Origin: DALYLB01 sp046154695
GTDB lineage: Bacteria; Acidobacteriota; Blastocatellia; RBC074
Assembly: GCA_046154695.1 (NCBI GenBank)
Contig: JBJXFI010000156.1
Span: 1-12,322 of the forward strand
Reading direction: 5' to 3'
DNA length: 12,322 nucleotides
Part shown: one piece after another, positions 1 to 5,801 of the stretch
How positions within the stretch are numbered: the stretch's first letter is position 1
Layout: each line of letters starts with the position of its first letter
Notes under the pieces: model-generated
The model's input: the letters and a program-made list of their open reading frames with translations, nothing else
The model's database searches: none
What the model was told of the DNA's origin: nothing
Made by a program: the position numbers and the translations under genes

Positions 1-23
1 CGGTCCGTTTGTGAATGAGACGG

Positions 24-39
24 ACCGCCTGAAGGCGGT
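24..39. repeat. short palindrome, CGCCTGAAGGCG family, copy 1
   Basis: A perfect 6-bp stem (ACCGCC/GGCGGT) encloses a TGAA loop. It is preceded by GAATGAGAC at 13-21, and a second inverted pair, CGGTCCG (1-7) with CGGACCG (21-27), surrounds that motif. The same GAATGAGAC plus CCGCCTGAAGGCG combination recurs at 4023-4056, which marks this as a dispersed extragenic palindrome rather than a chance hairpin. Its function is unknown. Confidence 0.6.
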
Positions 40-65
40 ACTCCGAACGATTTTCATTGTTTCCG

Positions 66-94
66 GGCGTCGCCAAGCGACATAAACGACTCCT
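66..94. repeat. partial copy of the right-end palindromic repeat
   Basis: This 29-base stretch matches 12188-12216 without gaps at 24 of 29 positions. Shared blocks are GGCGTCGCC, GCGAC, TAAAC and CTCCT. The copy at the right end is the right half of a perfect 17-bp inverted repeat. Here the left arm is missing, leaving only a small GTCGC/GCGAC hairpin (70-74 with 77-81 region). It looks like a decayed or half copy of a dispersed element. Confidence 0.45.
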
Positions 95-141
95 CGAAAA
101 TTGGGGGAAAGGTAAAAGACAAATATCAAAAAGGAGGGAGG

Positions 142-224
142 CACGCGAAGCCGCGAAGCCGCGAAAGAGGAGGCGGACATTGTTTTCCCTGCTCCTCTTT
201 TTCGCGCCTTCGCGTCTTCGCGTG
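142..224. repeat. long imperfect inverted repeat built on CGCGAAG units
   Basis: The left arm (142-172) and right arm (192-224) are reverse complements except for two mismatches and a two-base gap. They are separated by 19 bases. The left arm contains tandem CGCGAAGC units, and the right arm the matching TTCGCG units followed by TGAGATTC. As RNA it would form a stem of about 31 bp. There is no T tract, so a simple intrinsic terminator is not supported. It is more likely a dispersed extragenic repeat. A 66-codon reading frame crosses it but is low-complexity and unconvincing as a gene. I see nothing else in 1-285. Confidence 0.7.
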
Positions 225-285
225 AGATTCTCTTCCGGGATCGAGCCGCTGCCTTGATGATTGCCTTTCGCCATCTGCCTTTCAG

Positions 286-498
286 TTACCGGGAATCGCC
301 GTCCTGTGAGGCGATGGATGCTTCGGCCTTTTCGAAGGCTTCGAGCAATGCGAGCGTATTCGTTTCTGATTCTCGCGGACTCTGAAAATATTCCGGGTAG
401 TCGAGAACACAGACCGTGCAGCCTGTGCCGCAGCAGGAGGGAAGGGCGGTCTCGTTTTCTTCTCCGGGGCTGCCTGGATCGTTGAACTGCTGTTTCAT
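286..498 (-). CDS. small Oxidored-like domain protein
   Basis: This encodes a 70-residue protein, probably cytosolic, with the compact cysteine signature CCGTGCTVCVLDYPEYF at residues 22-38 (C22, C23, C27, C30). That matches the pattern of the oxidoreductase-like domain (Pfam Oxidored-like, PF09791), typically CCGxGCxxCVWDxY. Here the Trp is replaced by Leu. The domain's biochemical role is not established; four clustered cysteines suggest metal binding or redox chemistry, which is inference. The remainder is a charged, probably helical C-terminal tail. The ATG at 498 is the only possible start, because an in-frame stop lies five codons upstream. No clear Shine-Dalgarno sequence precedes it, but a strong sigma70-type promoter lies about 50 bases upstream. 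The gene is transcribed divergently from the kinase gene. The cysteine motif makes a spurious frame unlikely. Confidence 0.75.
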   Translation of the reverse strand: MKQQFNDPGSPGEENETALPSCCGTGCTVCVLDYPEYFQSPRESETNTLALLEAFEKAEASIASQDGDSR

Positions 499-508
499 AT
501 CGAGCGAC

Positions 509-519
509 GGTCACTGACC
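509..519. other. palindrome in the leader of the Oxidored-like gene
   Basis: GGTCACTGACC is a perfect 5+1+5 palindrome in the predicted 5' untranslated region, about ten bases before the ATG at 498. It could be a protein-binding site or a small RNA hairpin near the ribosome entry site. No regulator is identifiable, and at this length chance occurrence cannot be excluded. Confidence 0.25.
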
Positions 520-552
520 ATGGATATTGACGGCATCTCTCAGCCGGGCGGC

Positions 553-582
553 ACTATATGAAAAAGGCGGGGAAACTGTCAA
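553..582 (-). promoter_or_regulatory. sigma70-type promoter of the Oxidored-like gene
   Basis: Read on the minus strand, a perfect TTGACA -35 box (577-582) is followed after 18 bases by TATAGT (553-558), a 5/6 match to the -10 consensus. Transcription would begin near 546, giving a leader of about 48 bases before the ATG at 498. This is the best promoter match in the window. Confidence 0.7.
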
Positions 583-598
583 CGAAGGGAGCTTCGGC

Positions 599-627
599 TT
601 GTGAGACCGGGCCGGGTTGGGTATCCT
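599..627 (+). promoter_or_regulatory. possible promoter of the kinase-protease genes
   Basis: TTGTGA (599-604) and TATCCT (622-627) are separated by exactly 17 bases. Each matches the sigma70 consensus at only 4 of 6 positions. The placement about 60 bases before the kinase start and back-to-back with the minus-strand promoter is plausible, but the match is weak. Confidence 0.3.
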
Positions 628-689
628 TCGGATCGGCGCACCCCTTCCCACAATTGAAGCCGACGGTCTGAGACCAGAGGAGACATGCG

Positions 690-2498
690 ATGCGTTATTG
701 CCCGTCCTGTCATCGATGCTTCAACGATGGCGTGGGGTTTTGCCTCTTCGACCACACGGCCACCTTTCTGGTGGAATCCCTTCCCCCGGTCATCGACGGA
801 AAGTACCGCCTGGAGCGGTTGATCGCGCATGGCGGGATGGGGTCGGTCTATCGGGCGATGCACCTGCAGCTGGAGCGGGAGGTCGCGGTCAAGATCCTTC
901 GCGCGGAGTTCCTCGCCGACGCGACGATCCGGGAGCGGTTTCACCGCGAGGCGCGGGCCGCGGCGCGGCTCAAGCATCCCAACATCGTCGCGATCTATGA
1001 TTTCGGCTCCCTGGCCAATGGCGGGGCCTATCTCGTCATGGAGTTGATCGAGGGGCGTTCGCTGCGCGAGGAGATGCGGCTGCAGGCCGCGCGGGCGGGG
1101 CAGATGCGGCCGGAGCGCGCCGCGCGCATCCTCGCCCAGGTCTGCGCGGGGATCGAGGCGGCCCATCGGCAGGCGATCGTGCATCGGGACCTCAAACCGG
1201 ACAACATAATGATCGAGACCGGCGCCCCGCCCCCGTATGGATCGGAGCGGGTGCTCGTCCTCGATTTCGGAATCGCGAAGTTGAAGGACCGCGAGCAGGC
1301 GCTGCTGTGCATCACGGATGAGAACACGATCGTCGGCACGCCGAATTACATCTCGCCGGAGCAGTGTGCGGGGCAGGCGGTCGATGCCCGCTCCGACATC
1401 TACTCGCTCGGGATCATTCTTTATGAAATGCTCACGGGGCAGACGCCGTTCGCGGGGCAGGGAACCTCGGCGGTGCTGCTGCGTCATATACAGGAGCCGC
1501 CCGTGCCGCCGACCCGGTTGCGTAGGGAGTTGAGCGCGGAACTCGAGCAGGTCGTTTTGCGGGCGCTTGCGAAGAATCCGGACCGGCGCTTCGCCTCGGC
1601 GTCGATGTTCGCCGAGCGGCTCGTCGCCGCCTCGACGCGGGGAGCGCGGGAGGGAATGGAGGAGGCCCCGCCGGTGATCGATGAGGAGCAGACGCTGCGT
1701 CGCGCGCGGGCGGGAGCCGCCGTTCGGTCGGCGATGCCCACGGAACTTCCCATGCGGGAGCCCTCGCTGCTGATCGAGCATCGGCCGCGATACCGGTTTT
1801 TCGGGGCCTTTGTCGTCCTGCTTCTTTTGCTGGGCGGGCTTCTCGGTCGGATGTTGTATGGCGATTGGAGGGCGCGGGCGGACGACACCGCCGGGGAGGC
1901 GGGGATTCCCGCCGGGTCTCTCTCGGTCATGGCGCGCGAGGGGCCGCCCCTCCCGCCCCCGGCGTCTGCAAGCCGCGCGGAGAAATCCGTTCAGCGGCGG
2001 GAAGGGATCGCGGCGGCGCTTCCCGTTCCCGCCTCCGATTCAGCGGCGGCGGCCGCACTCGGGAAGCGGGGCGAGCCGCTCTCGCCCGGCGGCGGCGCCC
2101 TCGAACGCAGCCGCCGCGACGTCGAGGCCGCCTATGCCGGCTGGGTCGCCACCGCCGTCCGCGGCGACTGGGAAAAGCACATGGACCATTACGGCGAACG
2201 CGTCGATTATTTCCGGGATGGACAGATCTCCCGCGAGCGCGTCGAGATCAGAAAACGCCGCATCTTCGGCGGAGTGACCCGATATTCCCTGCGGTTTTCG
2301 GAAAAGCCGCAAATTCATTGGCGGGCGGCCGCGGGCGTCGCGGAGGCGAACGAGGCGGAGATCCTCTTCGACCGGGAATGGCGGTTGTGCCGGGGGCGAA
2401 GATGCCGGAATGGGCGCGCGCGCGGGGCGATCACCTTGAAATTGCAGCGGCGCGGATGGCGGATCGTCAGCGAGAGGCAGATAGCCCGATCCTCCTGA
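690..2498 (+). CDS. membrane-anchored Hanks-type Ser/Thr protein kinase with zinc ribbon and NTF2-like outer domain
   Basis: This 602-residue protein should phosphorylate Ser/Thr on cytoplasmic targets. Residues 4-20 form a putative zinc ribbon (C4, C7, C18, with C10 nearby). The kinase domain spans about 40-312. It has the glycine loop AHGGMGSVY at 47-54 (first Gly replaced by Ala), the ATP lysine in VAVK (K68), and the helix-C Glu in REAR (E87). It also has HRDLKPDN at 165-172 (catalytic D167), DFG at 192-194, and GTPNYISPEQ at 216-225. All catalytic residues are present, so it should be active. A charged linker leads to one membrane segment at about 368-388, then a Pro/Ala-rich stretch. 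A domain at about 474-599 resembles NTF2/SnoaL-like folds, probably outside the cytoplasmic membrane and possibly ligand-sensing. The ATG at 690 follows AGAGGAGA at suitable distance. The HtrA-type gene begins 64 bases downstream on the same strand, suggesting co-transcription. Confidence 0.93.
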   Translation: MRYCPSCHRCFNDGVGFCLFDHTATFLVESLPPVIDGKYRLERLIAHGGMGSVYRAMHLQLEREVAVKILRAEFLADATIRERFHREARAAARLKHPNIVAIYDFGSLANGGAYLVMELIEGRSLREEMRLQAARAGQMRPERAARILAQVCAGIEAAHRQAIVHRDLKPDNIMIETGAPPPYGSERVLVLDFGIAKLKDREQALLCITDENTIVGTPNYISPEQCAGQAVDARSDIYSLGIILYEMLTGQTPFAGQGTSAVLLRHIQEPPVPPTRLRRELSAELEQVVLRALAKNPDRRFASASMFAERLVAASTRGAREGMEEAPPVIDEEQTLRRARAGAAVRSAMPTELPMREPSLLIEHRPRYRFFGAFVVLLLLLGGLLGRMLYGDWRARADDTAGEAGIPAGSLSVMAREGPPLPPPASASRAEKSVQRREGIAAALPVPASDSAAAAALGKRGEPLSPGGGALERSRRDVEAAYAGWVATAVRGDWEKHMDHYGERVDYFRDGQISRERVEIRKRRIFGGVTRYSLRFSEKPQIHWRAAAGVAEANEAEILFDREWRLCRGRRCRNGRARGAITLKLQRRGWRIVSERQIARSS

Positions 2499-2510
2499 TC
2501 GGCCATGGAA

Positions 2511-2525
2511 CGGCGGTTCCCGCCG
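2511..2525. other. small GC-rich hairpin between kinase and protease genes
   Basis: CGGCGG and CCGCCG pair around a TTC loop. The hairpin lies 12 bases after the kinase stop and 37 bases before the protease start. With no T tract, termination is unlikely. It may be a processing or stability element in a shared transcript, or chance in GC-rich DNA. Confidence 0.25.
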
Positions 2526-2562
2526 GAGGCCGCCGCGCCGAAATTGAACGGACCCTCAAAAT

Positions 2563-4017
2563 ATGAAACGCGGAATCCTCTTCTCTTTTTTATGCGCGAT
2601 GGCCGTCGGGACGGCGGCCGTTGCGCTTGTCGTCGCCTCTTTTATCAAGCCCCAGTCGTTTCGCCCGTGGCTTCTCGGGCAGAAGAAGAGCGCGGCGTCG
2701 AGGGCGGACGGGCCGGCATCGATCGTCGAATCGGCGAATTCCGGTGTTGTGACGGTGATCGCGATGCGGGCGTTGCGGACGGAGGAGCGGCCGGCCGGCT
2801 CGCCGCCCGACCGGAACGTGCAGCGCGGGACGGGGACGGGATTCATCATCGATTCCGAGGGGTTTATCGTAACCAACGAGCATGTCATTCGCGACGCGAC
2901 GCTGATCCGCGTCAAACTGGCGGATGGCCGCGAGCGCCGCGCGGAGATGAGGGGCGCGGACGCCGCGACGGACCTGGCGCTTTTAAAGATCGACGCCGGA
3001 CATCTGCCCTGGCTCGATCTGGGGGACTCGGATGCCGTGCGGGTCGGCGACGCCGTGATCGCGATCGGCAACCCCGTCGAATACGAGCGCACCGTCACGT
3101 CGGGCATCGTCAGCGCCAAGGGGCGAAAGGTCTATGGCAAGGAGCCCTTCGAGGACTTCATTCAGACCGACGCGGCGATCAACCGCGGCAATTCCGGCGG
3201 GCCGCTGCTCAACGAGGTGGGCGAAGTGATCGGAGTCAACACGGTGATACGCGTGGACGCCAGCGGCATCAGCTTCGCGGTTCCGAGCAATGTGGTCAAG
3301 CGAGTCGTCGGGCAGTTGCGCGCCTCGGGACAGGTCTCGCGAGGATATCTGGGATTGACTCCCGTCAATCTCACGCCGGAGTATCGCGAGGGGCTGCGGC
3401 TGGGAGAGGTCTCGGGGGTGCTGGTCGCCGATGTCACCGAGAGTTTGCCGGCGGCGCGCGCCGGGATCGAGCCCTACGACATCGTCACGCATTTCGACGG
3501 GCGGGCGATCCGCCATACGGATGATTTCTTCACATTCGTCGCCAACACGCCTCCGCAGCAGCGTGTGGAGATCGGCGTCCTTCGCGGCGGGCGGCAATTC
3601 AATTTGCATGCGACGCTCGATCAACGGCCCCCGCGCGAGGAAACCCGCGCCGCCGAGACGCGGCCCGCCGCGGAAAAGAGCCAGCAGAACGCCGCACCTT
3701 CGCTCGGTTTTTCCGTGCGCGAGAATAGTCCCGCCGTCTGGCGCGAACTGCGGCTCGATCGATTGCCGGGCCGCCCCGAGGACCGCGTCACCGAAGGCGT
3801 GATCATTTCCGATCTCGATCCGCTCGGACCCGCCGGCGATTCCCGGCTCGCCGTCGGCTATGTCATCTTCGAGGCGAACCGCCAGCGCATCCGCACGCTC
3901 GATGATTTCACCCGCGCCACCTCCTCGCTCCCGCCGGGAAGCGTCCTTGTCCTGCGTTACACACCGCTCTCCCAGCGCTCCGTCAATATGACCGCGATCC
4001 GCGTCGGCGAGAAATAG
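2563..4017 (+). CDS. HtrA/Deg-type trypsin-like serine protease with two PDZ domains
   Basis: This 484-residue periplasmic or envelope protease is expected to degrade or chaperone misfolded exported proteins. An uncleaved signal anchor or signal peptide occupies about residues 4-28. The S1C protease domain (about 52-255) has the complete triad: H107 in TNEHVI, D137 in ATDLALLKID and S211 in GNSGGPLL. PDZ1 (about 258-352) begins with GYLGL. A linker rich in Glu, Arg and Ala (353-378) leads to PDZ2 (about 379-482), which is more divergent. The domain order matches DegP/DegQ-type proteins, but orthology to one of them is not shown, so no gene symbol is given. The ATG at 2563 has only a poor ribosome binding site, which fits translation from a transcript shared with the upstream kinase gene. 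A palindromic spacer starts directly after the stop. Confidence 0.93.
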   Translation: MKRGILFSFLCAMAVGTAAVALVVASFIKPQSFRPWLLGQKKSAASRADGPASIVESANSGVVTVIAMRALRTEERPAGSPPDRNVQRGTGTGFIIDSEGFIVTNEHVIRDATLIRVKLADGRERRAEMRGADAATDLALLKIDAGHLPWLDLGDSDAVRVGDAVIAIGNPVEYERTVTSGIVSAKGRKVYGKEPFEDFIQTDAAINRGNSGGPLLNEVGEVIGVNTVIRVDASGISFAVPSNVVKRVVGQLRASGQVSRGYLGLTPVNLTPEYREGLRLGEVSGVLVADVTESLPAARAGIEPYDIVTHFDGRAIRHTDDFFTFVANTPPQQRVEIGVLRGGRQFNLHATLDQRPPREETRAAETRPAAEKSQQNAAPSLGFSVRENSPAVWRELRLDRLPGRPEDRVTEGVIISDLDPLGPAGDSRLAVGYVIFEANRQRIRTLDDFTRATSSLPPGSVLVLRYTPLSQRSVNMTAIRVGEK

Positions 4018-4075
4018 GGAAGGAATGAGACTCGTTCTGAGTTCCGCCTGAAGGCGAAATGACGAGCGCCCTTCC
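4018..4075. repeat. palindromic spacer, CGCCTGAAGGCG family, copy 2
   Basis: Nested inverted pairs are visible: GGAAGG (4018-4023) with CCTTCC (4070-4075), CTCGT (4031-4035) with ACGAG (4062-4066), and an inner GCC-TGAA-GGC hairpin around 4046-4055. GAATGAGAC and CCGCCTGAAGGCG are shared with 13-37 at the left end of the window. The distance between those two motifs is 9 bases longer here. The element starts one base after the protease stop codon, so it could protect or end that transcript. It lacks a T tract. Confidence 0.6.
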
Positions 4076-4087
4076 TCCATGTGCGAG

Positions 4088-4118
4088 TTGCGCGGGGCCG
4101 CGCATCATCTGATATACT
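4088..4118 (+). promoter_or_regulatory. rnpB promoter
   Basis: A good -10 box, TATACT (4113-4118, 5/6), lies 7 bases before the predicted RNA start at 4126. A weaker -35 candidate, TTGCGC (4088-4093), stands 19 bases upstream of it, a somewhat long spacer. The position relative to the RNase P RNA 5' end supports the -10 call more strongly than the -35 call. Confidence 0.55.
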
Positions 4119-4125
4119 CTGCGAT

Positions 4126-4533
<408 letters not shown>

Positions 4534-4575
4534 CGTCGTTTTTTCAATAGGGTCTTTAAAATTCCAAATCCCATT

Positions 4576-5277
4576 ATGAGCAAATACGCATTTCTTCGCA
4601 CGCGCTTCGCATTCACGATCATCGGCCTGGTGCTCGGCCTCGTCGGGGGCTTCAAACTCGCGAACAGCCAATATCGAAGCGAGCAGACCAGGGCACAGAG
4701 CGCCGATGTCTCGAAGACCCTCTCTCAGCTTCCCGCCCCGGGGCAGCCCGGAATGAGCCCGGACGGGGAGGGGGCGACGGGCGAGATTCAGGCGATCATG
4801 GAGAGAGCCCGCGCCAATCCCGAGGATGCCGACGCGCAGATGGAGGCCGCCTCGCAGTTCATTCAGATCGAGCGTCCGCAGGAGGCCATGCCGTATCTGG
4901 AGCGCGCCGAGAAGGCGAGGCCGAATGATCCGCGAATCATGGCGGGCCTGGGCGTCGTCCATTTCATGCTCGGCGATCTGGAGACGGCCGCCGGCTGGTT
5001 GAAGCGCTCGCGCGATCAGGGCGCAAAGGAGCCGACCGTGACCTCGCTCCTGATCGGCGCCTATATTCAAACCGGAAAGAACCTCGATGAGGCGGACCGG
5101 CTGCTGCGGGAACTGGAAGGGCGGGGGATCGACCCCGCCAAACTCGCCCGGATTCGCGAGGATCTGGCCGCCGCCCGGAAGGGCAACCTCGCCCCCGCCG
5201 CCGGAGCGCCGCCGCCCCCGGGCGGTGGCAAGACCATGCTCAATCATGGCCCTGAGAATTCGGGAGGGAAAAATTGA
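4576..5277 (+). CDS. membrane-anchored TPR-repeat protein
   Basis: This 233-residue protein has an N-terminal membrane anchor (about residues 11-27) and a polar linker. Helical tetratricopeptide-type repeats span about 70-200; the best unit is around 103-147, with NDPRIMAGLGVVHFMLGD and ETAAGWLKR. It ends in a Pro/Gly-rich tail. TPRs are protein-interaction scaffolds; the arrangement resembles CcmH/NrfG-type proteins, but nearby cytochrome genes are absent, so that role is not supported. The ATG at 4576 lies only 42 bases from the end of rnpB and has no clear Shine-Dalgarno sequence. TAAAAT at 4557-4562 could be a -10 box giving a very short leader; read-through from rnpB is the alternative. 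Its stop overlaps the next gene's TTG start, indicating one operon. Function is unassigned. Confidence 0.85.
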   Translation: MSKYAFLRTRFAFTIIGLVLGLVGGFKLANSQYRSEQTRAQSADVSKTLSQLPAPGQPGMSPDGEGATGEIQAIMERARANPEDADAQMEAASQFIQIERPQEAMPYLERAEKARPNDPRIMAGLGVVHFMLGDLETAAGWLKRSRDQGAKEPTVTSLLIGAYIQTGKNLDEADRLLRELEGRGIDPAKLARIREDLAAARKGNLAPAAGAPPPPGGGKTMLNHGPENSGGKN

Positions 5278-5564
5278 ACTTCATTCTCCGCGCCGTTCTG
5301 ATTCTTCTGGTCTTCAGTTTCATCGTCTACGTTTTCAAGGCGATCGCGCGGTTGAGTTTCAATCTGAAAGGGGCGCTGAAGGATGTGCGGACCCTTCGCG
5401 CCAGGATGGAGGGGCGTCCGACAGCCAGCGCCGAGATGCTGCGCTGTGCCGCCTGCGGCTCGTTTGTCGCGTCTCAGGACGCTGTAACCGTCTCTTCACG
5501 AAAACACGCCCAAGCCTTCTGCTCCCGCGAATGTCTGCAGTCATTCGTCGTAAAATCGTCCTGA
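5274..5564 (+). CDS. small membrane protein with four-cysteine CxxC/CxxxC motif (PP0621-like)
   Basis: This 96-residue protein has a hydrophobic N-terminal segment (about residues 4-22) and a basic middle. Its C-terminal metal-binding motif places C58 and C61 in CAACG, then C83 and C87 in FCSREC. This pattern resembles the TRASH-like treble-clef motif and the PP0621 family of small membrane-linked proteins. Zinc or another metal is the likely ligand, but its role is unknown. The start is a TTG at 5274 preceded by GGGAGG (5262-5267) at good spacing. TTGA overlaps the upstream TPR stop by four bases, so the two are probably translationally coupled. The next gene is 237 bases away, and this spacer is rich in palindromes. 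The start is well supported by position and ribosome site, and the real gene by the cysteine spacing. Confidence 0.8.
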   Translation: MNFILRAVLILLVFSFIVYVFKAIARLSFNLKGALKDVRTLRARMEGRPTASAEMLRCAACGSFVASQDAVTVSSRKHAQAFCSRECLQSFVVKSS

Positions 5565-5654
5565 CCTCTATTTATGGCGGGCCCGGTTCATTCCGCGAAG
5601 CCTTCAATTTTTCACTTAAAAACAAGGGAATAGAAACGAAAACCGTAAAGCACG

Positions 5655-5680
5655 GTGGCACTAGCCGTCCAGCTTGTGCC
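5655..5680. repeat. GGCACAAGC-type palindrome, copy A
   Basis: An imperfect hairpin, GGCACTAGC pairing with GCTTGTGCC across a CGTCCA loop with one mismatch. It is the reverse complement of copy B at 5757-5782 at 25 of 26 positions. The two copies lie in inverted orientation 76 bases apart. A GTG at 5655 extends the reading frame of the giant gene back to this point. That extension would translate both repeats and is not credible. Confidence 0.75.
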
Positions 5681-5756
5681 GAGTGTGAAGGCGCGCGGGC
5701 GTCGGAAGTGGTCTCGTCCGAGGCACGGTCATTTTCCGAGAGAGTCTGGTGGATGC

Positions 5757-5788
5757 GGCACAAGCTGGACGGCTTGTGCCACTTTTTT
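5757..5788 (+). terminator. hairpin with T tract just before the giant gene (copy B of the palindrome)
   Basis: GGCACAAGC (5757-5765) and GCTTGTGCC (5772-5780) form a perfect 9-bp stem with loop TGGACG. After AC, six T follow at 5783-5788. This has the form of a Rho-independent terminator on the plus strand. It could end transcription from the TPR/four-cysteine operon. However, AAGGAG (5790-5795) and the ATG at 5802 follow immediately, leaving no room for a promoter. It may therefore work as an attenuator or leader structure of the downstream gene, or be an inert dispersed repeat. Confidence 0.55.
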
Positions 5789-5801
5789 CAAGGAGTTGCG
5801 A

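Noticed and set aside
236..253. 18-base match (one mismatch) to 6068-6085 inside the giant gene
   Set aside because: Short and isolated, with one copy in coding sequence; chance similarity in GC-rich DNA is the simpler explanation.
57..257. 66-codon plus-strand frame at the left end
   Set aside because: Arg/Lys-rich translation of the CGCGAAG inverted repeat, with no ribosome site or family resemblance.
579..1781. 400-codon open frame on the minus strand opposite the kinase
   Set aside because: Arg/Pro/His-rich, no domain features, and fully antisense to a kinase with intact motifs; it is a product of GC-rich codon use.
2983..4080. 365-codon minus-strand frame opposite the HtrA-type protease
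   Set aside because: Antisense to a gene with full catalytic triad and PDZ domains; sequence is low-complexity and unlike any family I recognise.
5655..5801. 49-codon upstream extension of the giant gene from a GTG
   Set aside because: It would translate both copies of the palindrome, lacks a ribosome site, and would bury the signal peptide that follows the well-placed ATG at 5802.
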